DNA of 64,000 bases from the NCBI GenBank assembly GCA_964399195.1, contig CAYNPY010000003.1, positions 19,914-83,913 on the forward strand. Direction: 5' to 3'. The position numbers and the translations under genes are program-made. Shown in pieces: positions 7,098 through 17,378 of this stretch. The notes beneath the pieces are model-generated. The model ran no database searches. It saw only the letters and a program-made list of their open reading frames with translations, and had not been told where the DNA came from. This DNA is from CAINDZ01 sp964399195. GTDB lineage: Bacteria; Krumholzibacteriota; Krumholzibacteriia; LZORAL124-64-63. How positions within the stretch are numbered: the stretch's first letter is position 1; each line of letters begins with the position of its first letter.

Positions 7098-8458
7098 GCG
7101 ACGTCGACTCCCTCGACCGGCGCCTGGAGCGCCTGACCGACGCCGACCTGGCGCGCGGCCTGGACATCTTTCGCGAACGGCTGGGCGCCGCCGGCGCCGC
7201 CTGGCTGCAGACCTGCGTGCGCTGCGGGCTGTGCGCCGAGTCGTGCCACTACTTCCTGGCCGACGGCGAGACCGCCTCGATCCCCGCCCACAAGCTGGAG
7301 CAGGTGGCCGCCGGCTTCCGCGGCCGCTTCACGCCGCTGGGGCGCCTGGCGCCGAAGCTTGCCGGCGCGCGCCCGTTCGACCGCGCCCTGGCGCGCGCCT
7401 GGGTCGAGGCGGCCTTCGGCCGCTGCTCGGCCTGCGGCCGCTGCAGCCTGAACTGCACCACCGGCGTCAACGTCGCCGCGGTGATCCGCGCCGCGCGCGC
7501 GACCCTGACCGAACTGGGCCTGATCCCGGCCGACCTGCAGCAGGTGGTCACCACCGCGCTGCAGACCGGCAACAACATGGCGATCACGCGCGAGGACTGG
7601 CTGGACACGCTGCAGTGGATCGAGGAGGAGACGCAGGCGGCGGTCGGCGACCCGGCCGCGCGCATCCCTGTCGACAAGCACGGCGCGAACATCCTGTTCA
7701 CGGTCAATCCGCGCGAGCCGAAGTTCTTCCCGCTGGGCCTGCAGGCCAGCGCCACGGTGTTCCATGCCGCAGGCGAGGATTGGACCGTGGCCGCCGAGGG
7801 CTGGGACCTGACGAACTACGGCCTGTTCAGCGGCGACAACGCCCAGGCCGGGGCCATCGCCCGCAACCTGCTGGACTCCATGGAGCGGCTCGGCTGCCGC
7901 ACGCTGGTCATCGGCGAGTGCGGGCACGGCTTCGCCGCCGCGCGCTGGGAAGCCGCCGAGTGGCTGCGGCAGCGCCCCGCATTCCGCATCATCAGTTTCC
8001 TGGAGCTGATGGAGGAATACTTCCGCCAGGGCCGCCTGCGCGTGGACCCGACGCGCGTCATCGACCGCGTCACGCTGCACGATCCCTGCAACCTGGTGCG
8101 GCAGGGCGGAGTCAGCGAGCCGCAGCGCTCCATCCTGCGCCGTTGCGTCAGCGACTTCGTGGAGATGACCCCGCACGGGGCGGAGAACTTCTGCTGCGGC
8201 GGCGGCGGCGGACAGCTGGCGATGGCCGAGTACCGCCACAAGCGCCTGCAGTCCGGGGGCGTCAAGGCGGAGCAGATCCGCGCCACCGGGGCCCGCATCG
8301 TGGCGGCGCCGTGCCACAACTGCATCGACCAGCTCATGGAGCTGAACCGGGAGTACAAGCTGGGCGTCCGCATCATGACGGTGGCCGAGATCGTCAGCGA
8401 AGCCCTGGTCCCGCCGGCGGCCGCGCCGGACAAGGAGAGCCATGACACAGCCGGCTGA
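7094..8458 (+). CDS. dsrK: DsrK/HdrD-like Fe-S protein
   Basis: 454 residues from GTG 7094 (overlapping the previous stop). Two classic [4Fe-4S] motifs are near the N-terminus: CVRCGLCAESC (about residue 41) and CSACGRCSLNC (about residue 114). The C-terminal half carries the heterodisulfide-reductase CCG signature: DPCNLVR, then FCCGGGGGQ, then APCHNC, which builds the non-cubane catalytic cluster acting on disulfides. In DsrMK complexes this subunit reduces the oxidised (trisulfide/disulfide) arm of DsrC, or oxidises it in reverse. Here dsrC is only one gene away. It is followed by a cysteine desulfurase overlapping by 17 bases. HmeD and TmcB are relatives; the presence of dsrC makes DsrK the best name. 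Confidence 0.88.
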   Translation: MSDVDSLDRRLERLTDADLARGLDIFRERLGAAGAAWLQTCVRCGLCAESCHYFLADGETASIPAHKLEQVAAGFRGRFTPLGRLAPKLAGARPFDRALARAWVEAAFGRCSACGRCSLNCTTGVNVAAVIRAARATLTELGLIPADLQQVVTTALQTGNNMAITREDWLDTLQWIEEETQAAVGDPAARIPVDKHGANILFTVNPREPKFFPLGLQASATVFHAAGEDWTVAAEGWDLTNYGLFSGDNAQAGAIARNLLDSMERLGCRTLVIGECGHGFAAARWEAAEWLRQRPAFRIISFLELMEEYFRQGRLRVDPTRVIDRVTLHDPCNLVRQGGVSEPQRSILRRCVSDFVEMTPHGAENFCCGGGGGQLAMAEYRHKRLQSGGVKAEQIRATGARIVAAPCHNCIDQLMELNREYKLGVRIMTVAEIVSEALVPPAAAPDKESHDTAG

Positions 8459-9629
8459 GAGCGGTCTGATCTACCTGGACAACGGCGCCACGTCGTTCCC
8501 CAAGCCCGAGGCCGTGTACGCGTACATGGACTCGTTCTACCGGCGCTACGGGGTCAACCCGGGGCGGTCCGGCTACGACCTCTGCATCGAGGCGGGCGAC
8601 GTCGTCGAGCAGACGCGGCGCCTGCTCTGCGGCTTCTTCGGCGGCACCGAGCCCGACCGGCTGGTTTTCGCCTACAACGCCACCGACGCGCTGAACCTGG
8701 CCATCTTCGGCCTGCTGCGCCCGGGCGACCACGCGGTCACGACGCATCTGGAACACAACTCCTCGCTGCGCCCGCTGTGGAAGCTGCAGCAGGAAGGCGT
8801 GGACGTCGACTGGGTGGACTTCGACGGCGAGGGCTATATCGATCCCGACGCGGTGATCGCCCGGCTGAACCCGCGCACGCGCGCCGTCGTCATCAACCAC
8901 GGTTCGAACGTGATCGGCACCGTGCAGCCGGTGGCGCCCATCGGGCGCGCCTGCCGCGAGCGGGGCATCCCGCTGGTGCTGGACGTGTCGCAGACGGCCG
9001 GCATGCTGCCGCTGGACATGGAGGAACTGGGCGCCGGCGTCATCTGCTTCACGGGGCACAAGTCGTTGATGGGGCCGATGGGCATCGGCGGCATGTACGT
9101 GCACTCGAGTGTCGAACTTCGCCAGGTGCGGGCCGGGGGCACCGGCGTGCGCAGCGCGCAGCGGGCCCATCTGGAGGAGTATCCGTACCGTATGGAATAC
9201 GGGACGCCGAACCTGCCGGGCGTCGCCGGGCTGAACGCGGGCGTCAAGTGGGTGCAGGAGCAGGGCGTCACCGCGCTGCACGGGCGGGAGATGGCGCTGT
9301 GGCGCGCGCTGCGCGACGGGCTGCGCGGCATCGAGGGCGTGACGCTGTACTGCGCCGACGAGGCGCCCGGGCGCGAGCGCATCAGCGTGCTCTCGTTCAA
9401 CGTGGCGGGCCTGGTCGCCGGCGACGTGGGCACCATGCTGGACGTTGACCACGGCATCGCCTGCCGCACGGGTCTGCACTGCGCGCCGATGGTGCACGAG
9501 CGCCTGGGCACCGACAAGCTGCACGGCTCGGTGCGGTTCGGCGTGGGTCCGTTCAACACGCCGGCGCATGTCGAGGCGGCGGTGCGGGCGGTGGCGGAGA
9601 TCGCCGAGTTGGGACGGCGCCGGCGCTGA
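8442..9629 (+). CDS. Cysteine desulfurase family protein (class V aminotransferase)
   Basis: 395-residue PLP enzyme. The PLP lysine is Lys207 in TGHKSLMG. The N-terminus has the family start YLDNGATSFPKP. The catalytic persulfide cysteine is Cys347 in RTGLHCAP, in the place of the SufS/CsdA cysteine. It would release sulfane sulfur from cysteine onto its own Cys and hand it to an acceptor. It has its own ribosome site (AAGGAG) but overlaps the dsrK-like gene by 17 bases, so all four genes form one operon. This suggests delivery of persulfide to DsrC or to the Fe-S clusters of DsrK. Selenocysteine lyase-like activity is possible. The coupling to DsrC is inferred from linkage only. Confidence 0.9.
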   Translation: MTQPAESGLIYLDNGATSFPKPEAVYAYMDSFYRRYGVNPGRSGYDLCIEAGDVVEQTRRLLCGFFGGTEPDRLVFAYNATDALNLAIFGLLRPGDHAVTTHLEHNSSLRPLWKLQQEGVDVDWVDFDGEGYIDPDAVIARLNPRTRAVVINHGSNVIGTVQPVAPIGRACRERGIPLVLDVSQTAGMLPLDMEELGAGVICFTGHKSLMGPMGIGGMYVHSSVELRQVRAGGTGVRSAQRAHLEEYPYRMEYGTPNLPGVAGLNAGVKWVQEQGVTALHGREMALWRALRDGLRGIEGVTLYCADEAPGRERISVLSFNVAGLVAGDVGTMLDVDHGIACRTGLHCAPMVHERLGTDKLHGSVRFGVGPFNTPAHVEAAVRAVAEIAELGRRRR

Positions 9630-9689
9630 GTGGGACCGTCGCATTCGGTTCGTTCTCGCGTGAGCCGTTGTTTCAGAACACACTATTTG

Positions 9690-9713
9690 AAATTGCAACC
9701 GCGATTGCAATTT
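9690..9713. promoter_or_regulatory. AT-rich 9-bp perfect inverted repeat
   Basis: Arms AAATTGCAA (9690-9698) and TTGCAATTT (9705-9713) around the spacer CCGCGA, in the 203-base gap between the desulfurase and the MopE-repeat gene. The patch is far more AT-rich than its surroundings. It could be an operator for the downstream secreted protein or a weak terminator of the dsr-like operon (the right arm runs into TTTT). The rest of the gap holds nothing else recognisable. Confidence 0.45.
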
Positions 9714-9832
9714 TGCGGCCATCGCCTGGTCGCATGGTGATAGCATGGTTTCGTGATTCTTTGGGCGGTCCGGCGGCGTCCGGCTGAGCGCCGGCCCGGC
9801 CGAGGAGACCTCCATCCCCGGGAGGCGCAACC

Positions 9833-12514
<2,682 letters not shown>

Positions 12515-12522
12515 GGCCCGTT

Positions 12523-12547
12523 CCGGGGAGGACGTCCGGCTCCCCGG
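12523..12547 (+). terminator. 8-bp hairpin after the MopE-repeat gene
   Basis: Inverted repeat CCGGGGAG (12523-12530) / CTCCCCGG (12540-12547), 9 bases after the stop. A second copy of CCGGGGAG (12563-12570) contains the ribosome site of yjbQ, so the middle arm could pair with either copy. Confidence 0.45.
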
Positions 12548-12551
12548 GTGC

Positions 12552-12559
12552 TATCTTGG
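12552..12559 (+). promoter_or_regulatory. Candidate -10/-7 element for yjbQ
   Basis: TATCTTGG, 19 bases before the yjbQ ATG and just upstream of its GGGGAGG ribosome site. Similar to the elements before dsrC and the pyrophosphatase gene. No clear -35 box is visible. Confidence 0.3.
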
Positions 12560-12578
12560 CGCCCGGGGAGGTTGGCAG

Positions 12579-12998
12579 ATGAAGAGCCACCGCGAGGAGA
12601 TCTCGCTGGAAGTGCCGTCGCGGCGAGGGTTCGTCAACATCACGCCGCAGGTGGCCGCCGCGCTGGAGCGCAGCGGCATCCGGGAAGGGCTGTGCCTGGT
12701 CAACGCCCTGCACATCACAGCCTCGGTGTTCATCAACGACGACGAGTCCGGCCTGCACCACGACTACGAGAAGTGGCTGGAAAAGCTGGCCCCGCACGCG
12801 CCCACCGATCAGTACCGCCACAACCTGACCGGCGAGGACAACGCCGACGCGCACCTCAAGCGCCAGGTGATGGGGCGCGAGGTGGTGATCGCCGTGACCG
12901 GCGGCCGCCTGGACTTCGGGCGCTGGGAGCAGGTCTTCTACGGCGAGTTCGACGGGCGACGCCGCAAGCGCGTGCTGGTCAAGATCATCGGCGAGTGA
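12579..12998 (+). CDS. yjbQ: YjbQ family protein (UPF0047)
   Basis: 139 residues, full family length. It contains the conserved core EGLCLVNALHITASVFINDDE, HHDYEKWLEKLAP, and GREVVIAVTGGRLDFGRWEQVFYGEFDG, with histidines at the putative metal or phosphate site. Members have weak thiamine-phosphate-synthase activity in vitro, but the physiological role is unsettled. A strong GGGGAGG ribosome site lies 7 bases before the ATG. The dus gene starts 4 bases after the stop, so the two are co-transcribed. Confidence 0.92.
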   Translation: MKSHREEISLEVPSRRGFVNITPQVAAALERSGIREGLCLVNALHITASVFINDDESGLHHDYEKWLEKLAPHAPTDQYRHNLTGEDNADAHLKRQVMGREVVIAVTGGRLDFGRWEQVFYGEFDGRRRKRVLVKIIGE

Positions 12999-13002
12999 AC
13001 CC

Positions 13003-13959
13003 GTGACCGCGACGACCCGCCTGCTGCTGGCCCCGATGGAGGGCCTCCTCGACCACCACCTGCGCGAAGTGCTGACGGGGGTGGGCGGCCTCGACCGCTG
13101 CGTCTCCGAGTTCATCCGCGTCACCGACCGCCTCGTGCCGGATCACGTCCTGCTGCGCCTGGTGCCCGAGCTGCGCCACGGCAGCCGCACCGCCGCCGGC
13201 ACGGCGGTGCGCCCGCAGCTGCTCGGTTCGGACCCCGCCTGCCTGGCCGACAACGCGGCGGCCCTGGCCGCGCTCGGGGCCGAGGGCGTGGACCTGAACT
13301 TCGGCTGCCCCGCCCGCACGGTAAACCGCCACCGCGGCGGGGCCGTGCTGCTGCAGGAGCCGGAGCTGCTGCGGGCGATCGTCGCGGCCGTGCGCGCCGC
13401 CGTGCCGCCCGCGGTGCCCGTCTCGGCGAAGATGCGCCTGGGTTACCGCGACGAGTCGCGGCTGCTGGACTGCGCGCGGGCGCTGGCCGACGGCGGGGCG
13501 GGGGAGATCGTGGTGCACGCGCGCACGCAGGCCGACGGCTACCGGCCGCCGGCCAGGTGGGATCGCATCGCCCGCGTGCGGGAGGCGGTGGCGGTGCCGG
13601 TGGTGGCCAACGGCGAGCTGTGGACGGTCGACGACGCGCGGCGTTGCCGGGCCGAGAGCGGCTGCGACGCGCTGATGCTCGGGCGCGGGCAGGTGGCCGA
13701 CCCGTGGCTGGCGTTGGCGATCCGGGGCGAGCCGGCGGGCGCGGGCTCCGGCGCCTGGGCGGACCTGCTGCCCCTGCTGCGCGCGTTCTGGGACGGCCTG
13801 GCCGCGGACTTCGCCGAACGGCACCGGCCCGGCCGGCTCAAGCAGTGGCTCAACCTGTTGCGGCGGCGCTTCCCGGCGGCGCAGGCGGCGTGGGAGCGGG
13901 TGCGCGAGGTGGAGGAGCCGCGCGAAATGGAGCGCCGCCTGTTCGGGCCGCCGTCGTGA
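13003..13959 (+). CDS. dus: tRNA-dihydrouridine synthase (DusC-like)
   Basis: 318 residues from a GTG start 4 bases after yjbQ. This FMN-dependent enzyme reduces uridines in the tRNA D-loop. Family marks are LLLAPMEGLLDHHLRE at the N-terminus, GVDLNFGCPARTVN with the catalytic Cys102, SAKMRLGYRD, EIVVHARTQADGY, and the flavin phosphate site VVANGELWT...ALMLGRG. The RPQLLGSDP and HRGGAVLL segments fit the DusC subgroup better than DusA or DusB. The normal length and intact motifs indicate an active enzyme. Confidence 0.9.
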   Translation: MTATTRLLLAPMEGLLDHHLREVLTGVGGLDRCVSEFIRVTDRLVPDHVLLRLVPELRHGSRTAAGTAVRPQLLGSDPACLADNAAALAALGAEGVDLNFGCPARTVNRHRGGAVLLQEPELLRAIVAAVRAAVPPAVPVSAKMRLGYRDESRLLDCARALADGGAGEIVVHARTQADGYRPPARWDRIARVREAVAVPVVANGELWTVDDARRCRAESGCDALMLGRGQVADPWLALAIRGEPAGAGSGAWADLLPLLRAFWDGLAADFAERHRPGRLKQWLNLLRRRFPAAQAAWERVREVEEPREMERRLFGPPS

Positions 13960-13961
13960 CA

Positions 13962-13980
13962 GCCGCCGCGAGCCGGCGGC
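13962..13980. terminator. Bidirectional terminator hairpin
   Basis: Arms GCCGCCG (13962-13968) and CGGCGGC (13974-13980) with a 5-base loop fill the 30-base gap between the convergent dus and laminin-B-like genes. No U-tract on either strand. Confidence 0.5.
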
Positions 13981-13989
13981 GCCCCTCGT

Positions 13990-14892
13990 TCAGCGCAGCA
14001 GCGTCAGCCGCGTCGCGGCGACCAGTCCCGCCGCCTCGACGCGCGCCAGATACACCCCCGACGGCTGCGCGCGGCCGCGGTCGTCGCGGCCGTCCCAGAC
14101 CGCCTCGTTGCGGCCGGCGGCGAACTCCCGTCCATCGCCGAGCACGCGCACCAGTCGACCGGCGGCGTCATGCACCGTCAGGCGGACCGGCAGCGCCCGC
14201 GGCAGCTCGAAGGCCAGCGTCGTCGACGGGTTGAAGGGATTCGGCGTCGCGGACAGGGCGACCGTCGCGGCGGGCAGCGGCGCCGCGCTGGCAGGCGGCA
14301 CCAGGCGCACGCTGTCCAGCCCGACGGTCTCCTCGATCTGGGCCCCGAACTCCGCCGGCAGCATCAGCGCGTCGACATCGGCCAGTACGGCGGCGAAATC
14401 GGCGGGGCTGACGACGGCGCCGGCGGCGTTGTTGTAGCGGAAGGCGCTGGCCGCCAGCGGCACGACGTAGCGGCCCCAGGCCGGCGGCGCCGGCGGCAGC
14501 TGCGGCAGCTCGTGGCAGATGACGCGGCCGGCGCCGATCAGGATCACCACGTCCGAGTCGGCCCAGTCGCGCTCGGTCGAGGTGAGCGAGAACGTGAGCG
14601 TGCCGCCGGCATACGCGGTGCGGTCGCCCAGCCAGGCGGCCGGCGCCACGAAGAACGCGCATTGGTTCGTCGCGTCGTGGTGGGAGACGTAGCCGGCCGG
14701 GTCGCCGCCCGTGTCGTGCCAGGTCAGCGCGTGCGTGGCCACGATCGAATTGTAGTTGCCGCAGTTGAGGTCGCGGACGAACCAGTCCTCGGCGTCCTCG
14801 CCGAAGTAGGCGGCCAGTTGGGCCTCGGCGCCGGCGGCCATGCACAGCAGCGCGGCGGACAGGAGAGCGGTGAGACGACGTGCGGATGTCAT
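13990..14892 (-). CDS. Secreted laminin-B-like protein with FlgD-like C-terminal domain
   Basis: 300 residues. A signal peptide ends near AAGAEAQ. Residues about 30-205 resemble the laminin IV (B) fold: EDWFVRD..., GDPAGYVSHHDATN, a FFVAPAAWLGDRTAYAGGTL core and a strand series ending VGLDSVRLV. In this fold the matching segments sit on adjacent strands of a beta-sandwich often found in secreted proteins of environmental bacteria. The last 85 residues are the FlgD-like module (ATPNPFNPSTTLAFELP ... EAVWDGRDDRGRAQPSGVYLARVE). Probably exported and cell-surface or released; ligand unknown. Single-gene transcript with its own promoter region, convergent with dus. Confidence 0.75.
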   Translation of the reverse strand: MTSARRLTALLSAALLCMAAGAEAQLAAYFGEDAEDWFVRDLNCGNYNSIVATHALTWHDTGGDPAGYVSHHDATNQCAFFVAPAAWLGDRTAYAGGTLTFSLTSTERDWADSDVVILIGAGRVICHELPQLPPAPPAWGRYVVPLAASAFRYNNAAGAVVSPADFAAVLADVDALMLPAEFGAQIEETVGLDSVRLVPPASAAPLPAATVALSATPNPFNPSTTLAFELPRALPVRLTVHDAAGRLVRVLGDGREFAAGRNEAVWDGRDDRGRAQPSGVYLARVEAAGLVAATRLTLLR

Positions 14893-14996
14893 GGCGGCGA
14901 TCCCCCCGGGGGCTACAGGACTTTGACGATCCTGTATGATGACATAACCGCGCGGACCCGGTCAAGAGGGCGCCGGGCGGGACCCGCAGGCGCAAA

Positions 14997-15023
14997 GGGG
15001 GCGCCGGCAACCCCGGCGCCCCC
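14997..15023 (-). terminator. Rho-independent terminator of the serC-serA-DUF1015 operon
   Basis: Eleven-base perfect inverted repeat (14997-15007 and 15013-15023, 5-base loop) beginning 22 bases past the DUF1015 stop on the minus strand. On that strand it is followed by TTTGCG, a short U-tract, which fits an intrinsic terminator. Confidence 0.75.
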
Positions 15024-15045
15024 GCCCGTCCCGCGCGGCCGGATT

Positions 15046-16302
15046 CTACAGCAGCGGGTTGGACACCACCCCGTCCGCCAGCTTGGGCTCGAACCACGTC
15101 GACTTGGGCGGCATCACCTGGTTGGTGTCCGCCACGGCGATCAGGTCGTCCAGCGAGGTCGCAAACAGCGCGAATCCGGCGGCCATCTCGCCGGAGTCGA
15201 CGCGCTTCTCCAGTTCGCCCAGCCCGCGGATGCCGCCGACGAAGTCGACGCGGTCGCTCTTGCGCAGGTCCTTGATGCCGAGGATGCGGTCGAGCACCAG
15301 GTCCGACAGCACGCTCACGTCGAGCGCGCCGACGGGGTCCTGCTCCCGCGTGGGCGTGGGCACGGTGGGCGTCAGGCGGTACCACTGCCGGCCCAGGTAG
15401 AGGCCGAACTCGCGCCGCGCCGCGGGCTTCGCCTGGCCGGCGACCTTCTCCACGCGGAAGCTCCCGCCCACCTTCGCCAGGAACGCCTCGGGCGACATCC
15501 CGTTCAGGTCCCTCACCACGCGGTTGTAGTCCCAGATCTTCATCTCGTCGACCGGGTAGGCCACCGCCAGGTAGGTGTTGTAGGGCTCGGCGCCGGTGTG
15601 GGCGGCGCCGCGCTCCTGCACCATCAGCTTCTTGACGCGGCTGGCCGCGGCGCTGCGGTGGTGGCCGTCGGCGATGTACACCGTCGGCGCGGTGTCGAAA
15701 GCCTCGACCAGCGCCTTGATGTCGGCGTCGTCGGACACGACCCACAGCGTGTGGATGACGCCGCCCTGGCCCGTGGCCGAAAACTCGGGCGCGCCCTTCG
15801 CGACGCGCGAGATGACGGCGTCGGCGGCGGGAATCTGCTTGTAGGCGATCAGGCCGGGGCCGGTCTGCGCCCGCACGTGCATGATCTGGTTGACCCGGTC
15901 GTCCTCCTTGACCGGGCGCGTGAACTCGTGGCGGCGGATGCGGCCGGCGTCGTAGTCGTCCACGCAGGCGCCGACGACCAGGCCGGTCTGCACGTGGTCC
16001 CCCATCTGGAGGCGATAGACGTAGAAGCAGGGCTTGGCGTCCTGGATGAGCACGCCGTCGTCCAGCAGCCGCCGGAAGTTCTCCGCGGCCTTCTCGTAGA
16101 CGGCCGGCGCGTGCACGTCCGTGCCGGGCGGCAGGTCGATCTCGGCCTTGGAGACGTGCAGGAAGCTCAGCGGCTTGCCCCGCGCCAGTTCGCGCGCCTC
16201 GTCGGAGTCCAGCACGTCGTAGGGCGGCGCGATGACGTCCTGCGCCTTGCCGGGCGCGGGGCGGATGCCGCGGATGGGCGTGAACAGGGGGAGCTTCTTC
16301 AT
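15046..16302 (-). CDS. DUF1015 family protein
   Basis: 418 residues, normal family length. Features typical of the family are seen: FTPIRGIRPAPGKAQDVIAPPYDVLD at the N-terminus, the HEFTRPVKEDDR and YIADGHHRSAAASR motifs (HxxxxP and GHHR), and SVLSDLVLDRILGI toward the C-terminus. Members belong to a predicted kinase-like HipA/SbnI-related family. SbnI-type relatives are reported to phosphorylate free serine, which would suit the position directly after serA in a serine-biosynthesis operon. The enzymatic role here is inferred. It lies 94 bases downstream of serA, with a GC-rich hairpin (16343-16364) in between. Confidence 0.85.
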   Translation of the reverse strand: MKKLPLFTPIRGIRPAPGKAQDVIAPPYDVLDSDEARELARGKPLSFLHVSKAEIDLPPGTDVHAPAVYEKAAENFRRLLDDGVLIQDAKPCFYVYRLQMGDHVQTGLVVGACVDDYDAGRIRRHEFTRPVKEDDRVNQIMHVRAQTGPGLIAYKQIPAADAVISRVAKGAPEFSATGQGGVIHTLWVVSDDADIKALVEAFDTAPTVYIADGHHRSAAASRVKKLMVQERGAAHTGAEPYNTYLAVAYPVDEMKIWDYNRVVRDLNGMSPEAFLAKVGGSFRVEKVAGQAKPAARREFGLYLGRQWYRLTPTVPTPTREQDPVGALDVSVLSDLVLDRILGIKDLRKSDRVDFVGGIRGLGELEKRVDSGEMAAGFALFATSLDDLIAVADTNQVMPPKSTWFEPKLADGVVSNPLL

Positions 16303-16342
16303 GTGGATCCTGCCTTGACTTGTCTGGCCTTACCTTGCGGCG

Positions 16343-16364
16343 GCGGGCGGGTGGCCCCGCCCGC
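16343..16364 (-). terminator. Intra-operon hairpin between serA and DUF1015
   Basis: Arms GCGGGCGGG (16343-16351) and CCCGCCCGC (16356-16364) with a 4-base loop, in the only sizeable gap of the operon. It may reduce read-through into the DUF1015 gene or protect the serA message 3' end. No U-tract. Confidence 0.4.
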
Positions 16365-16396
16365 GCCTTCCTTCCGGGTCTCCGGACGCGTCGGTG

Positions 16397-17350
16397 CTAC
16401 GCCACCTTGTCGCCGTTGACCGCGTGCTTCTTCACCTTGTTCAGCAGGTAGTCGGCGATCTGTTCGGCCGCCTGCCGGGCGACCGTCACCTGCGCGTCCT
16501 TGGTCGAGGCCGCGATGTGCGGCGTGCACACCACGTTCTCCAGGCCGAAGAACACGTGCTCGGTCGCCGGCTCGGTCGCGTAGACGTCGCAGGCCAGGCC
16601 CGCGACCTGGCCGCTCTCGAGCGCCGCCTTGACGTCCGCTTCGACCATGATGCCGCCGCGCGCGCAGTTGATCAGGCGGACGCCCTTCTTCATCTTCGCG
16701 ATGGCGTCCTTGTTGATCATGCCCTTGGTGGCCGGCACCATCGCCACGTGGTAGGTGATGAAATCGGCCTTCGCGTACAGCTCGTCCAGCGTCACCATCT
16801 TGACGCCGAGCTCCTTCGCCTTCTCCGGCGTCAGGAGCGGGTCGTGGGCGATCACGTTCATCTTCAGGCCCACGCCGCGCTCGGCGACCACGGCGCCGAT
16901 GTTGCCGCAGCCGACCACGCCCAGGGTCTTGCCGGTCAGCTCGACGCCCTCGAACTTCTTCTTCTCCCACTTGCCGGCGTGCGTCGAGGCGTTGGCCTGC
17001 GGGATGTGGCGGGCCAGGGCCATCATCATGGCCACGGCGTGCTCGCCCGTGGAGACCGTGTTGCCGAACGGCGTGTTCATCACGAGCACGCCCTTCTCCG
17101 AGCAGGCCGGCACGTCGATGTTGTCGACGCCCGAGCCGGCGCGGGCCACGGCCTTCAGCTTCGTGGCGGCCCCGATCAGGTCGCGCGTCAGCGTGGTGGC
17201 CGAGCGCACGATGATCGCGTCGTACTCGCCGATGCAGGCCTTCAGCTCGTCCGGGGTCATGCCGGTCTTCACGACGGGCTCCAGCCCGTGGTCGCGCAGC
17301 ACCGTCTCGCACAGCTTGTCGGCCTTGTCGGCGATCAGCACCTTGAACAT
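16397..17350 (-). CDS. serA: D-3-phosphoglycerate dehydrogenase, short form
   Basis: 317-residue NAD-dependent dehydrogenase for the first committed step of serine synthesis. Motifs: KAVARAGSGVDNIDV (substrate domain), VVGCGNIGAVVAERG (Rossmann GxGxxG), LINCARGGIMVEADV, VYATEPATEHVFF and the catalytic-His segment CTPHIAAST. It ends after the NAD and substrate domains and lacks the intervening and ACT domains of long SerA, so serine feedback through ACT is not expected. The start is 28 bases from the serC stop, giving the operon order serC-serA-DUF1015. Confidence 0.92.
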   Translation of the reverse strand: MFKVLIADKADKLCETVLRDHGLEPVVKTGMTPDELKACIGEYDAIIVRSATTLTRDLIGAATKLKAVARAGSGVDNIDVPACSEKGVLVMNTPFGNTVSTGEHAVAMMMALARHIPQANASTHAGKWEKKKFEGVELTGKTLGVVGCGNIGAVVAERGVGLKMNVIAHDPLLTPEKAKELGVKMVTLDELYAKADFITYHVAMVPATKGMINKDAIAKMKKGVRLINCARGGIMVEADVKAALESGQVAGLACDVYATEPATEHVFFGLENVVCTPHIAASTKDAQVTVARQAAEQIADYLLNKVKKHAVNGDKVA

Positions 17351-17378
17351 GGCAGCGCCTCCCTGGCGATGATGGGGC

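Noticed and set aside
7094..8458. Glycolate oxidase iron-sulfur subunit (GlcF) or LutA
   Set aside because: Those share the CxxCxxxC/CCG layout, but linkage to dsrC and a DsrM-like gene and the lack of glcDE make DsrK the better reading.
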